Part shown: positions 1 through 11,435 of the stretch, piece by piece
How the letters are laid out: each line of letters begins with the position of its first letter
How positions within the stretch are numbered: position 1 is the stretch's first letter
DNA from: Portulaca oleracea
Taxonomy: Eukaryota; Streptophyta; Magnoliopsida; Caryophyllales; Portulacaceae
Direction of reading: 5' to 3'
DNA length: 64,000 nt
NCBI GenBank assembly: GCA_029582165.1
Contig: CM055876.1
Location: 28,093,317-28,157,316 of the forward strand
Position numbers and translations under genes: made by a program
Notes under the pieces: model-generated
What the model was told of the DNA's origin: nothing
Seen by the model: the letters and a program-made list of their open reading frames with translations, nothing else
The model's database searches: none

Positions 1-208
1 GATATGTAGCGTTTATTAATGTTCGGTAAGTCGGTAGTTCAAGTGGCGTTTACTATTTTAAGTGACACTATCTGTAAATATTTAATATTTGGAGTAGCAT
101 TTTCATTTAGACAGTATGATATAAGAGTTACAATGAGACTAACTTGTTTCAAAGTGAAATTTTTTAATGAAACAATTAAAGATGGCCAGTTTGTCGTTAT
201 GAAGGCTT

Positions 209-473
209 ACTCCCTCTGTTTCATGTTAATCATTAATTATTTGATTGTTACGGTTTCCAATGATATTCTTTGATTGATAATTCTTTATATAATATTTTGT
301 TAATAATTGCAATATTATACTTAAAATAGTATTAATTTTTTTGTTATGGATATGATGGTAACAATTTTATATAACTAGTAATTCTATATATATTGATAAG
401 TTTATGATTAAAGTTTTTAAAGTTTAACCACACAATTTCAGAATCGACATTTTAATATGGAACAGAGGGAGGA
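209..473. mobile_element. Stowaway-like MITE
   Basis: The ends form imperfect inverted repeats, CTCCCTCTGTTTCATG at the left and CTCCCTCTGTTCCATA read inward from the right. The interior is AT-rich and about 265 bp long with no coding capacity. The same internal sequence recurs inverted in the intron of the third oxygenase gene (28193-28734) and as a fragment near 33455. The left flank carries the TA expected of Tc1/mariner-derived Stowaway MITEs; the right flank does not, so that side may have mutated. Confidence 0.7.
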
Positions 474-619
474 CCATAGACTTTAGTCACGATTCATGGG
501 CCATAACATACATGTGCTCCAAACTTTGGGTTTAACGAAGTTTATTACATGGAAGACCTTATACTAGCGCAACAACTATATACACAGACACAAGTGCGTA
601 AATATTTGATGAAGGGTTC

Positions 620-2519
620 TCAAGGTTTGATTATAAAGGGCTCCAAGACATGAGCAATCTCTCCAGCATAGGCTTGCCTAAATGTCTTAAGAAAACCTTC
701 ATATGTGACACCTTTATATATAGCAGGGTTTTCAGTATTAACAACGCCTTTTGCAGGTTCAACAATGGAGTCATCAGTTGGCGCGATGAAGAAGGCTGCA
801 GTAATCCTCGTCTCCTTGTCGTTGGTCACTGCTCGATGCTCTGCACTTTTAAGCTTTCCGTTACCGACCATCTGCTCCAGTTTCAAATTCAGTACCAAAG
901 CTTAATCTAATTAGTAATGTACTGCCATATTCTACGGATGATTAAAATGTAGGTATGATTTCAGGCAAAAATTAGGCTATACCTGTAATGGGTGGCCAAC
1001 ATTAACCACAAATGCATCTGGAATTGCCTCGATGCCGATCCATTGGCCATCCTTAAAAACTTGTAACCCCAGGATATTCCCTTGGAGAAGAATGGTAATT
1101 AGGCCAGTGTCGCAATGTTGTCGTGTTCCTAAGGTTAGACTTGGGTCAGGACATGGGGGGTAATTATGAACCATCATAACTTGCTTTTGACTCAGCCCTT
1201 TTGCGAAATACCCTGGTTCCAGTCCCAATCCTTCACCTATCAGCTCCAAAATTCTTGAACCCAGCTCTGCAACTTTCATGCTATATTCTCCCACAATTTC
1301 TCTGAAAATTCTCAAAATTTGTATGTTATGTTATAATTATTGTACAGTTAGTGGTAGGGTCGGCCCATCAGCCAAGCCTAGGCCGGGTCAAGCTTTTTGG
1401 CAAAAATAAGGGTAAACTGACCCGTTTTGACCCTAAAAATTTAAAATGAGCTGCATTTATACAAAAAAAAAAGTTATGCTAGAAGTACCACTAATGTATT
1501 TTTGCAAATTTAGTATTTAAATTAATATTTAAAAACTATTTCTTTTGAGGTTATTCGTGGATCGACTCTTCTTCTTTTTTTTTTTGATTATTGAGAGCCA
1601 AAAGGCTTACAAGTTCAAAGACAACGGCGGACAGGAAAAACAGCTAACAATCGCCTTCAAAAGAAAATGATACAACCAAACAGCGAAATAAAATAAACAC
1701 AGCAAGAACTTTCGCGACCACCACAACCAAAAGAAATCTTCACTTTTTAAAACACGATGCAAGATCAATAATTTCAGCTTGGTGGGTGATCAAGGAACCG
1801 AACGCCAATATCCGGGCCAATAATGTCAGCCCTTCGACTCTTCTTCTTCTTTTTCAAGGAAAACAAGGATTTGACTTTTGGATTTCTTCAGTGATCCTTT
1901 AATGTTGTTTAAATTTGGGTCAGATTAGGGATGAGGGGTATGATTACCTGTATCTGGTTGGCTGTAGAGGCCAATATTGCATGGATTCTTCCAAAGGTGT
2001 GCAAATATGCCTCAAAGTATCCCTCCAATTATGAATCTCTTCTCTGTGATAATCCACATTACTCGTGAAAAGCGCACATTTCTGATTAATATCCCAGGAT
2101 AACAACCCAGATTTCTGGTCAGCAGGAAGCTCAAAGAATTCCTTAAACACAGTTTGAGCATCATCCATCAACTCAGTTGGCACTCCATGGTTAATCACCT
2201 GCAACAACACACAACACATTACAAATGTTTCTTCACTATTTTTACAACCTCTCTGATACTACAACAGGACATATTGATTGTGCCCTTGAGTTTTGATGAC
2301 ATTGAAATTGCAAACCTGAAAGAATCCAAACTCGGCAGCAGCCTCTATAATCTGCTCAACTGTGTCTTTGTGAGTGTTTTCTTCTGCCTTGCTCAGATCA
2401 ATCACAGGCACTGTATTGGATGTGGGAAAAATCTGGTTTCCTGGTCTGATTCCAGGTGGGTAAATATAACTTTCAGGCAAAGTTTTACCATCACACCAGC
2501 TGGAAACAAGCTTCTCCAT
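620..2519 (-). CDS. 2-oxoglutarate/Fe(II)-dependent dioxygenase, hyoscyamine 6-dioxygenase-like (gene A)
   Basis: Four exons on the minus strand: 2316-2519, 1948-2198, 983-1301 and 620-871. All introns are GT-AG and the exons join to 341 codons plus stop. The start gives MEKLVSSW, matching the N-terminus of the paralogue at 4045-5368. The N-terminal DIOX_N region (VPVIDL near residue 40, FGFFQVINHG near 65-75) is followed by the 2OG-Fe(II) oxygenase core. Iron ligands are H214 and D216 (in RQHCDTG) and H270 (EHRAV); the 2-oxoglutarate-binding motif is R280-x-T282. Length, NYPPCPDPSLTLG and exon layout resemble hyoscyamine 6-beta-hydroxylase (about 344 aa), a soluble enzyme coupling substrate hydroxylation to 2-oxoglutarate decarboxylation. 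That places it in the plant DOXC class, but the substrate cannot be read from sequence and a tropane role should not be assumed. Intron 2 (1302-1947) holds a short retroposon. Confidence 0.9.
1562..1848 (-). mobile_element. Short non-LTR retroposon (5'-truncated LINE or SINE) in intron 2 of gene A
   Basis: A stretch of about 257 bp (1577-1833) is flanked by a perfect 15-bp target-site duplication, TCGACTCTTCTTCTT, at 1562-1576 and 1834-1848. On the minus strand it ends in ...AAGCCTTTTGGCTCTCAATAATC followed by an A-run (the T-run at 1577-1585). This resembles the 3' ends of plant L1 elements, where a GTAAGCC..TTGGCT-type tail precedes poly(A). No reverse transcriptase is present, so it is a severely 5'-truncated LINE or a SINE using a LINE-like tail. 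Confidence 0.75.
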
Positions 2520-3211
2520 TATCTCTCTGATGTATCTTCTGCAGAATATGCTGTTTCAAAAATCAAGTAATTTTCCTTAGAAAATCTGGTCTTACTTCTA
2601 GAGTAGTTTCAACACACTAGTTGGGATTGGGAGCAAATCGACCCGAGTTTGACCCGGACCAAGTTGTGCAAAATCTGTCTGACAAATAAACAACCAAGAC
2701 TGATAAACAACCTTTTTTTTTTAAACCAGGATCAGTTGCTGGGAGATTGATCTAAACATGAGATGCCCAAGACTAGATCAGGAAGAATCAAAAGTGATAT
2801 TAAGCTGAAGTTGAAAGCACTCAGAATAAAAGAGAGAAAAAAATTTGAAATTTAAAAGAAGAAGTTATTAAGAAACCATGTTTAGTCCTACTTGGGTTGA
2901 TTGTAAATTAGTGATGAATAATACAAGAAATAGGTACCTGGAGATGGTGGATAAAAGGCTCGCTTAAGTTTTCCTCAACCTATGAAGCTTTCATCAGCAA
3001 AATTTGCACTCTTCCAGTACCAGTTGCAGCCAAATAAAGTCAACGTGCGGAGTCCGTGGTTGTTTACGGCTTGTCTTCTCCCTTAATTTTTATTTCGGCA
3101 ATTTTGCCTTTGTACACCGGTGTTGAATTTGGGTCAAATTTAGGTCATGCAATATCAAGCAAAAATCACAATAAACATAAGAAACATATTTATAAGTTTC
3201 AATTTTGATTA
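2520..3211. other. Upstream region of gene A
   Basis: About 690 bp between the start codon of gene A and the foldback repeat at 3212. It is AT-rich with no convincing coding sequence. It should contain the 5' UTR and promoter of gene A, but no unambiguous TATA box or binding site was recognised. Confidence 0.4.
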
Positions 3212-3394
3212 AATAAGTCTGTGTTAAAATTCAACAAGTTTGTCTCAATTTAAATTTGTCCCAATTTTAGATGTAACAAATTTTATTTGTCTCAATTTAG
3301 ATGTAACAAATTTTAGATGTTGAAATTTTATTTGATCTGAATATCCGAATTTGTTACATCTAAAATTTTGTCCGAATTTTAACACAGACTTATT
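3212..3394. repeat. Foldback inverted repeat with perfect 21-bp arms
   Basis: The left arm (3212-3232, core AAGTCTGTGTTAAAATTC) is the exact reverse complement of the right arm (3374-3394). The 140-bp loop contains several AGATGTAACAAATTTTA-like copies, some direct and one inverted. It looks like a small foldback MITE but no target duplication was identified. Confidence 0.6.
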
Positions 3395-3479
3395 TATGAC
3401 AAAGAGAAGGTTCTTACCTTTGACTGAAAAAAAATATAAAATTCCTAAAGAAAAAATGTTGTGTTTGAGTCTTGACTAC

Positions 3480-3731
3480 TACTATCTCCGTCCCAAACTG
3501 TTTGTCCATTTATCTAACTTGAGAATACCAATACATATTGGGAATTGAGCTAAAAAGTTTGTAATTTACCCAAATTATCCTTATTTTAATTGAAGATAAT
3601 AGTTATTGGCATTGTAAAAAGTGATAAATAAATTTATTAATTATGGGTAGAAAAGGAATTACAATTATTAAAATTTTAAATGGGACAAAAAAATTAAGTA
3701 AAATGACAAATAATTTGGGACTAAGGTAGTA
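3480..3731. mobile_element. Stowaway-like MITE with TA target duplication
   Basis: A 248-bp AT-rich element (3482-3729) flanked on both sides by TA (3480-3481 and 3730-3731). The ends are imperfect inverted repeats of about 30 bp: CTATCTCCGTCCCAAACTG at the left and CTACCTTAGTCCCAAATTA inward from the right. This is the classic 'CTCCGTCCC' Stowaway signature. No coding capacity. Confidence 0.75.
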
Positions 3732-4044
3732 TGATTTAACCACAAGGTTTATCATAAATTCATAATGCTAGAGGCGGCTATCATAGAATCGTCAATCATT
3801 CACTTTGTCCCCTGAAATTTCACATCTTTTACCCTTAAAGAAAATCTTACCTAACGTACTTCTGTTTTCTCACATGATTCATGATAGCTAACCCCGTATA
3901 CAAATGATTAGACTAACAAACTAAAGACATTGACACAAGAAACACACACAAATAGCAGTACAGTATTACTCAAATACTAACTGCACGTTAGTTAAATTAG
4001 TTCATACCAATAATTCAAAGCACATCATTCCAATAAGCAATATG
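3732..4044. other. 3' flank of gene B
   Basis: About 310 bp between a MITE and the stop codon of gene B. AT-rich and non-coding; it must include the gene B 3' UTR on the minus strand. No clear polyadenylation motif was pinned down. Confidence 0.4.
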
Positions 4045-5368
4045 CTATGGTTTTGAAGCTCTTATTGTGTAAGGTTCCAGTACATCATCAATCTCTCCCA
4101 TATAGGCAGCTCTAAAAGTTTGAAGCAAATCCTCATATCTAACACCCCTATAAATTGCAGGATTTTGTGCATTCACAATGGCCTTTGCAGGCTCTACTAC
4201 GCACTCTTTCCCTGTCTCGACAAAAAACGCTGCTGTGATTCTGGCCTCATCTCTGTTCGTTACTGCTCGATGCTCTGAACTTCTCCGCTTCCCATTGCTA
4301 ACGATCTGCACCAAATGCAACATGCCAAGTTCAGTCAAAAATAAGCTGAAAAGAACAGACCCTTAGCCATGAAACATGTAACATATATGTACCTGTAGCT
4401 GGTGTCCAATATTAACGACGAATGCATCAGGAATTGGGTCAACAGCGAGCCATTCCCCATTGTTGAAGACTTGAAGCCCCGAAACAGTCCCTTGAAGAAG
4501 TATGGTTATGAGTCCGGGATCGCAGTGTTTTCTTGTTCCTAAAGTCAGGCTTGGATCAGGACATGGAGGGTAGTGATGAACAGTCAAGACTTGCTCTTGA
4601 GTCACTTGTTTTTCGAAAAAATCATGTTTGAGTCCCAGTCCTTCACTTATCAGCTCCAAAATTTTCGACCCTAGCTCCTTAACTTTCACAACATATTCTC
4701 CCACAACTTCTCTGTAAGTTTCACAAGCACAGATTGATATATGCGCCATTTATGATACTAATTGCCAACTAAAATTTGAATTGTCACCCACCTCACCTGT
4801 ACTTAGGAGGGTTTTGAGGCCAGTAATCCATGCATTCTTCCAAAGGCGTGCAATCATGCCTTAAAGAGTCCCTCCAATTGTGAACCTTCTCTTTGTCGTA
4901 ATCTGCATTGCTTGTGACAAGTACACATTTCTTCTGACTAAGGTCCCCTGATAACAATCTAATCTTCTCCTCATCAGCAGGAAGCTCGAAGAACTCCTTG
5001 AACTTGTTTCTAGTATCCTCCATTAGTGTTTTCGGCACTCCATGGTTAATCACCTGTTGCATTCACAAACTGTTCGGATTAGCTGTTTGGATGGGTCGGT
5101 TTGACAAGACTGATCACGGGTTATTGCTGTTATAGAAACGAATGAAAGCAAAATAACTCAAAACCTGGAAAAACCCGAACTCATGGCCAGCATCTACAAT
5201 CTGATGAACTATTTTTGCGCGATCATCTCCCTCCACTTTCCCAAGATCTATGATTGGTACGCTTCTGTACAGGGGAACAGTTCGCTTCCCTGGTCTTTTC
5301 TCAGGTGGGAAGATGTAACTTTCAGGCAAGACTTTACCATTAGACCAGCTTGAAACAAACTTCTCCAT
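4045..5368 (-). CDS. 2-oxoglutarate/Fe(II)-dependent dioxygenase, hyoscyamine 6-dioxygenase-like (gene B)
   Basis: Four exons on the minus strand: 5165-5368, 4797-5053, 4393-4711 and 4045-4305. The introns are short (111, 85 and 87 bp) and GT-AG; the product is 346 residues. The N-terminal domain runs from MEKFVSSW through VPIIDL and FGFFQVINHG. The catalytic core has H216 and D218 (RKHCDPG), H272 (EHRAV) and R282-x-T284. Intron positions and phases (0, 2, 0) match gene A, and the two proteins are plainly close paralogues, for example in ELPADEE/ELPADQK and PDPSLTLGTR. It probably arose by tandem duplication. Two extra residues in exon 2 and three in exon 4 account for the length difference. 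It is a soluble oxygenase of the DOXC type with unknown substrate. No truncation or frameshift is visible. Confidence 0.92.
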
Positions 5369-6062
5369 GCTCTTATAATACCTACAGAAAACTGTCTGAC
5401 AGGATATATGTAGTGTTAGGGCTGCAATCTTTTGCTGTAATGTAACAAGAAAGTGAGCTGCCTAACATAAATTCCGCATTTTTAATATGTTTTGAGTAGA
5501 GTTTCTGCAGCATAACAATAATGTAGCTTTTGGTAGAATCACAGCTTTCCAACTCCCTCCCTGGGAAATCCAGTACTTTATTTTTGTAACCAAATAGTCC
5601 CTACATCAATTTTGTCTTTTGCATTTTGACCTTTTTTTTTTCCCCGAAAATAGCCCAGCTAAACGCAACATAAATCAAATTAGCCCAAGCAAACGCAATA
5701 TAAATTAAAGAATTAGCTGGTGCATCATTATAGTAAGAATTAGGTACACCAAATCCATTAATTTGCTAAATTAACCCAAACCCAAGAGTCGACCCGACCC
5801 AGACGACATGCACTTTGGGCTTACCTTTTGAATGTTGACCCAAACGATATTCAACATGAATTGAAAAAAAAACAAAGAGGAAATGTGGACCCAGATGGAG
5901 TGGATTGAATGTATTTTCTTAATAAAATGGGAGAAAAGTTGGGGTTGGTGATATAATTTAAAAGAATGAAGACTAAGTTGAAGTTGATCAAGTAGACAGA
6001 TTAAACGGAAAAATAAATACCACCTTAATTAATTCAAAGAAAGCTTCAATCTGTGCTGCTAC
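5369..6062. other. Upstream region of gene B
   Basis: About 700 bp of AT-rich non-coding sequence upstream of gene B, presumably with its promoter. No distinct promoter element was recognised. It ends at the MITE at 6063. Confidence 0.4.
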
Positions 6063-6211
6063 GCACCGTTCTTTTGTACGCTAACGCAACTAACCGCAAC
6101 GCAAATTACCGTAACCTACCGCAACATACCGCAAATTACCAGTACCTTTTTACTATTTCCACCACAACTAACCGCAACGCAACGCAAGTTAAACGCACAA
6201 AAGAACGATGC
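6063..6211. mobile_element. MITE with GCAYCGTTCTTTTGTRCG ends and ACCGCAAC-rich interior
   Basis: A 149-bp element with terminal inverted repeats GCACCGTTCTTTTGTACG (left) and GCATCGTTCTTTTGTGCG (inward from the right). The interior repeats the word AACCGCAACGC/TTACCGCAAC. The same terminal and interior sequence occurs in the 286-bp element at 28401-28686, so this is a dispersed family. No clear target duplication, so the superfamily is left open. Confidence 0.65.
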
Positions 6212-6757
6212 TTAAGTCAATGATGGATAATGAAAGCAACAAATAAATACCAGTTGTGAAATTAGGGGGCAAAATTCAAAAATAAAAAGAAAAAGAAAAT
6301 TATTAAAGGGAGTAGAAGTACCAACTGGATGAGGATTGAGGAGAGTTGATGTAAGGCCTCACTGGTTTTTTTTTTGTTGGAGAGTTGGAAATCGATGCAT
6401 GTAGTCACAGAAATTTTTGTTTTTTCCAATGATTCATTTGTTTATTTTTGGGCAGGTAACGCAGCCATAGTTTGTTCATGCACATGTCCACATGTCTAAA
6501 CAAACTTTGGCATTTTCTTTAAGAAAAAAAAAGAGTTTATTAATGTACTTCAACATGAATAAAAAAAGAAAACTGCATTTCCTATATATAAATAATGATT
6601 TATTAGAAATAATGGTCTATTGGATAACCTGAACTTATTTTTGTAAAAATAAATAAATAATGATTTATTAAAATAATGATCTCGATAGTTATTCCCTTCT
6701 TGTTATCTGACGTGTATTTTGTGTCCTTGCACTCACTATACCCCCCATATATATATA
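6212..6757. other. Intergenic, no gene seen
   Basis: AT-rich flank between the MITE and the left end of the Mutator-like element. Only poly-purine and poly-T runs are visible. Confidence 0.4.
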
Positions 6758-7672
6758 GGAATAGATATAATGAGAAGAGACATTTTGTGAGCATAAAAGC
6801 AGGGACAATCTCACCCATTGGTTCCAAGATCAAGGATAGGTAAAAATTAGGTGTTTTATCTTTATTTCAATAGGATGCCTTTAATAATGATTGGCTAAAA
6901 TTAAAGATTTTTTTAATTGTTTGGGATTTCACGTGAGTGAGAAACCCAAAGTTCTGTGTGCTACTTCGAATGCAACAGCAATTCATACGCATGCCATCCC
7001 CAACCCCGTGTACGAGATGTCCATCCAACTTCTCTAGGTGCACTGCTGCTTCTCCATCATTCTTCTCCATTCTGTTTTTGTTTTCTCCAGATGCCATGGC
7101 AACTTCTCCATCCATCTTCTCCATAAACCCTAATTTTTTTTTTTGAAAACTCCATCAGGTAATTGCCAAAGGCGGGAGTGAGAGTGAATTTGTGTGGGTT
7201 TGATTTTGTGAAAGTTAATTTCGAACCAAGAAACCCTAACCGATTTTGGCAACTTGAAGGTATTAGTTTGCAATTTTTTTTTCATCCTGTTTGAAAATCG
7301 GGGGGAGAGTGGTTAATTCGGTATGTGTATTTGATTCATAACAAATTGGGTGAAGTTTTGGTTGGAATTTGATTCATAACAGATTGGGTTAATTCGGTAT
7401 GTGTATTTGATTCATAAGCAATGACTGAGATTTCCAGTTAATTGCACAGGAGGAGCGTGCGATTTTCCGGCAAGTGAGTGTTCCGTTGGGTGAATTTCCG
7501 GTCAATTGGCAGAGAAAAGTGAAACGGAAGTCGAATTTTCCAGCGGGTGAGTGTATACGATTCTAGGGTTTGTTTTCTTTTTTTTTTTTTTTTGAAATTG
7601 GGGTTGTCCGGGAAAGGTTTGTTGTTCATTATTACAGTTGGGTGTGTTTTTGTCAATGTAGGAAGAGATTTG
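6758..7672 (+). repeat. Left terminal inverted repeat of the MULE
   Basis: Matches the reverse complement of 23727-24584 from GGAATAGATATAATGAGAAG inward to GTTTTTGTCAATGTAGGAAG. Both arms contain the same short open frame starting MEKMDGE.AMASGENKN, encoded toward the outside of the element (minus strand here, plus strand at 24216). It is shared TIR sequence, not evidence of a gene. Confidence 0.8.
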
Positions 7673-7957
7673 TTCATGTGATTTGAATACATGAATTTTG
7701 TTTATCTGAATTTTATATATTCTCATGAGCGTTTGAGTGGGTTTATGGTGGTGGGTTCGATAATCAGATTGAAATATGCAAATCACGTCATCTTGATGCA
7801 CATATTGTATTCTGATGATCATTTTTTGGTGTTGTTGTTCATAATTGTCAAAAAATGGAGTTTTGTAGTTGGAATAGTGTTTAGGATCATATTTATCTTT
7901 TTGATGTTGTTTCAGTGGTTTTAATTTAAGTTCATATGTTGATAAGTGATGAGTACA
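7673..7957. other. Left internal segment of the MULE
   Basis: About 285 bp between the left TIR and the retrotransposon insertion. T-rich, no recognised product. It ends with GTACA, the target duplication repeated at 18994-18998. Confidence 0.5.
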
Positions 7958-9447
7958 TGATAAGCCGCAAGTGCACGGGTGTACGTGTAGCAAATATCAA
8001 GGTCGATCCCACAGGGACTTTGCTAACTACACACCAAACTAGCTTCCTATGGGATTGCTAAATCAGTCGGGTTTTGAATGAGATCAATCTATAGCTAATT
8101 CTATTCACTAACAAATAGCAAATCTAACTAATATTCACACAAATCACAAGATCCAATCAATAGGAAAAAGACGCTCAGGGGATAAAACCTAAGTAACTCT
8201 ATGAATCAAATAAGTGGATTGAACATGTATGTCACCAATTTGGTACATTTTAGGGTCGATAATCGCATAAATTATTCCGTAGCGAGCTTTTGGCAATGAA
8301 ACGGATTGCTTAGCAAAATCAATCACCTACTGTCGTGGTTATTTCAATTTTAACTAAGTTAAAGATCAAATTATCCAATGACCCCTAATTATAAAGTCTT
8401 CTATGTCTAGTTCACTTCATAACTAGTTTAATCCTAAGGGTTCCGATTATCGAATTTCTCCGTTCGGTACTTCATTCAACAATCTAATTCCATATTCTTG
8501 ATGGCCAGTCAAAAACAATGACATACATAATTAAAGGATAAATGAAATGCATTCAAACTAGATAACAACTTGTTCAATCCAACAAAATTCAATCCATGAA
8601 AGCAACTAATTAGAGTTTATCCCCCAAACTAAAATAAACTACTCACTACTCATGTTCAAAACACAAAACATATCAAAATCTATTCTAGAAAGCATGAAAT
8701 CTAAAAGAAAGAGAAGTAAACCGAGATGGAAATCGTTCCTCGCTTGAATGATGATCGGTGGGGACTTTTGCTCCTCCACTTCAATGGATTTCTTGAGAAT
8801 CGATCTTCAAACTCCAATAAACACTCAATCTTCAACTAAGGATGAATGTGGATGGATGTGTGGAGGAAGGGATGGATGATGGTAGAGATGGAGATGGATG
8901 GTATGGAAGGATATGGATTAGGGTTAGGTTATGGAATGGAAGATGGTAGAATGATGATTGCCCTCAAAAACAGCCGAAAACAGCATAATATAGGCAAATT
9001 GCAACTCAAAACCGCCGGAAATGAAGAGACGAGCGGCGGACCGCGCCAGGTGACGGATCCCAGGCCGACACGACCGCCTCTCCTAGGCACTACCCGTCGC
9101 TGCACCGCTCAATTTTTCTCATGTTCTAGTCATAGGCACTACCCGTGCCTCTTCTGGCACCACCCGTGCCGCTGCTTTTTCAGGCCTAGGAGTCCTTTGG
9201 GCCATTGTTTGGGCCTTGGGTGATCCAACATCTCACTTCTTGGTCCTTTAAGCTCATAACTTGGATCTACTCTTGATTTTAAGCTCGGTTTACATCGATT
9301 CTTCACAAATTACCTACAAAACTCACCAAACTCTAAACCAAGCATAATATGGGAAATTCGGGTATAAAATAATATAATCAGATCAAATATTCCCCAAATT
9401 TCTCATCATAACAACCAAGTTTTCATATATACAAGAAGCACTTATCA
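7958..9447 (-). repeat. LTR copy 1 (outermost 3' LTR)
   Basis: 1490 bp, TGATAAG...CTTATCA. In the segment 9030-9170, where the other copies have repeats of GACACGGACCGTGCC, this copy has a degraded, rearranged version. Downstream GGCAC-N5-GTGCC dyads (GGCACTACCCGTGCC) are kept. A small open frame at 8846 is LTR sequence, not a gene. Confidence 0.85.
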
Positions 9448-9460
9448 AAATCCCCCATGC

Positions 9461-11435
9461 TTAGTCCTTGATTGTCCCTAAGCAAGTCCAAACTCAAAAG
9501 AAAAGGCAAAGAAAGAAAATGAAAGAAAATAAAAGAAAACGGGACAAAAAGACTCAAAGAACTCAAAGCAAAAATAAAAAGACTCAAAAGTAAAAATTAA
9601 CAAAAACGAAAATTTTTATTTAATTACAACTCCTCAGGATGACATCGATAGGACATTCAATCAACTCAACCTAATCTAAAGTACAGCCCAAGAGTGAAAA
9701 AGAAGCCAATTTACACAAGTAAATGAAGACAAATTATTCAAGAATGGTACTCATCAAGTTCAACCAATCACCCTTAATCACCGAATGAGATAAGAAGGCA
9801 CATGTTAAGCATGAAACTAGGTAAGAATGAAGAGCAAACTCACTTTCCGGGAATGTGGAAACACTCCTCTCATGTGTTTAAATATGAAAAATCATTGAAA
9901 CTTCGCTCAAACACTCAAACCAAAGCCACAACCAACCACGTACTTGCTAAGAATCTCAACTCTCCACCGCGATTTGCAAAGCAACAATGACAATCAGGAG
10001 GACTTTCAAGGGTTGTAACGGGGCTAGGGTTAAGGGTAAGGAGTGGATAATATTTGGGAATTGTGGAGCTAAAAGCCAAAGCTTGAAATTATTCCACACC
10101 AATTCAACATACATTCACTCTCACCACTTATAATCAATCCAAATCAACCCCACAATCAATTGGAAACTCGCCTCAAAACAAAACAAAAGAAACCAAAAGT
10201 CAAACACTTTATTCTCTTTTTCTTTTCATTTTTTCCGGAATTCTCCGATTTTTCTTTTTTTTTTTTGAATACTTTTTCTATTTTTTCTGTTTTTTTTTCT
10301 TGTTTTCTTCGATACAAACACACACACTTACAAACAACACACTTATATACAAATTACTAGGCAAGTTTCCAATTCCAACCAACAACCTCAATGTACACAA
10401 TTGGGGAATCAAATTAATATTTACAACTCAAACCAATCCCCATCACAAACCAAACCACAAAAGTAACCACAATCAACCCAACTTCATACTCAAAACATTT
10501 CAAGCTATGACTTAAGGGTAGGAATTATATAATTGGTCAGGGCTTATAATGTTGGTTCAAGAAAAGAAATAGTCAAGGCAAGAAGGGGCTAACTATGGAT
10601 ATTCTGATGTAAACGGTGGCCAAGGTCATGGGTTCAATTCCTAATGCCTCTGTCATCTTGTCAATGTACAATGCATGGCGATTTCAAGGAGATGCAAAGC
10701 AAATGAAGGAGGATGCCACAATGGTGAGTGACTCATGGAAATAAGACCAATAAAAATGATTAGTCTTTTCTTTTAGGCTTATGTGGACTCACGGGTAGCG
10801 CTCAACAATCATTACCTAGTTTAAAAAGATATGCATATGCACAACTCACTCTTACAATAGAAACAAAGGCAATCGGTCTTATTTTCCTAGCACAATTCTC
10901 ACAACATTTAGTTTCACAACTCTTGTCAATTCATAGTCCTTCACAAACGGCCTATACAAGATCAAATCAAGTCAAAAGAAAACTATCTCTATTTTTTAGA
11001 TTTTCTAATTTTTTTTTCAGATTTTCTAATTTTTTCTGAAATTTTTTACAAGACTCAAAATGAAAACAAGAAAATATGAAACTAAAACAAACTACGAAAA
11101 GAAGAAAAGAAAAACTACAAGCAAATCTAACTACTGCACCTAGGTGGATGCAATTTATACAAGTGAAACTAAACCAGAAAAACTAAGAAAAACAAACAAA
11201 AAAAAAACACACTCAAGACACTACTGCGCATATATACCATAATGGACAAAGGCTACAAATATCAAATTTTTCACACAAATCCCCCCATGCTTGGACAAAG
11301 CATTGTCCTCAATGCAAGCACAATCAAATAAATTGCAAAAGGGGAAATAAAGAAAGATCTCACCAGGTTAGGTGCTAGATGCACCTAAACTATCGCCTCT
11401 TCAAGAATGGGGCGAATGGAGCATCAGTCATTCCA
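9461..11435 (-). other. Non-coding internal sequence, copy 1
   Basis: About 2 kb between the gag-like ORF and the polypurine tract, A-rich on the plus strand. Part of it (TGTGGAAACACTCCTCTCATG, near 9855-9876) recurs inverted in the 3' non-coding part of the Athila element near 59820-59850, showing common ancestry of the two 3' regions. No open frame of note. Confidence 0.6.

Noticed and set aside
6867..7124. Possible small gene starting MEKMDGE in both MULE TIRs
   Set aside because: The two copies are the two TIR arms; the conservation is explained by the inverted repeat, with no domain and no other exons.
8846..9223. Open frame starting MWMDVWRKGWMM in the LTR, repeated at 13614 and 18397
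   Set aside because: It lies across LTR sequence including the putative TATA area, opposite to the element's direction, and is truncated differently in each LTR.
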